Shown piece after piece: positions 53,016-53,104 of a stretch of 53,104 nucleotides of DNA. Under the pieces are notes generated by a model, which saw nothing but the letters and a program-made list of their open reading frames with translations, was not told where the DNA came from and did not search any database. Every line of letters begins with the position of its first letter. Position 1 is the first letter of the stretch. Origin of the DNA: Yoonia sp. GTDB taxonomy: Bacteria > Pseudomonadota > Alphaproteobacteria > Rhodobacterales > Rhodobacteraceae. A program made the position numbers and the translations under genes. The stretch is from the NCBI RefSeq assembly GCF_017854415.1, contig NZ_JAFMHR010000004.1:1-53104 (forward strand). The letters run 5' to 3'.

Positions 53016-53104
53016 AGAAAGTGTAGCCAAGGACTGTTAAGCGGGACCAGGACGAAACCGCTCTCGCGGTATTGGCGCTTGTGGCCGGTGTTTTGCACAG
53101 ATTG
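53012..53104 (-). CDS. C-terminal 30 aa of a convergent gene running off the window (unidentified)
   Basis: Open frame to the edge: ...[30 protein letters not shown]; stop overlaps moaA stop. Confidence 0.4.
   Translation of the reverse strand, partial: QSVQNTGHKRQYRESGFVLVPLNSPWLHFL

Noticed and set aside
1-53104. CRISPR arrays, rRNA, tRNA genes, IS elements, prophage or defence islands
   Set aside because: No regularly spaced repeats, no transposase/integrase-like ORFs and no tRNA-like cloverleaf noticed on manual reading; a tRNAscan/Infernal run would be needed to exclude short RNAs.

Overview
This 53.1-kb window looks like an alphaproteobacterial (Rhodobacterales/Roseobacter-type) chromosome; the taxonomic call is inferred from gene content and order. 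It is almost entirely coding, mostly housekeeping and central metabolism. Main blocks: (1) partial sarcosine oxidase soxB-soxD-soxA (minus); (2) ccmI-ruvX-DUF1289 (plus); (3) an orphan ABC ATPase, an SDR and a Hint-domain protein; (4) prfC, a small lipoprotein gene apparently split by one in-frame stop, a hypothetical gene and a DEAD-box helicase; (5) a complete 14-subunit complex I (nuo) operon on the minus strand (37.6 to 18.0 kb), continuing into birA, coaX, a 61-aa gene and RNase J; (6) a leucine-catabolism operon (isovaleryl-CoA dehydrogenase, methylcrotonyl-CoA carboxylase beta/alpha, HMG-CoA lyase, crotonase); (7) a DegT aminotransferase, a HAD phosphatase, glmU-glmS, an AlkD-like gene and moaA. 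I saw no CRISPR array, rRNA, tRNA, IS element or prophage. The most interesting material is the set of non-Nuo genes interleaved in the nuo operon. It includes an uncalled 39-aa membrane ORF coupled to both neighbours, a helix-hairpin-helix-like domain present both on NuoE and in the adjacent gene, and a sulfotransferase between nuoC and nuoD. Also notable are four consecutive inverted repeats in the DEAD-box helicase leader, the interrupted lipoprotein gene, an operator-like palindrome at the isovaleryl-CoA dehydrogenase promoter, and three convergent gene pairs with identical 4-nt overlapping stop codons. No clearly new defence or mobile system was found.
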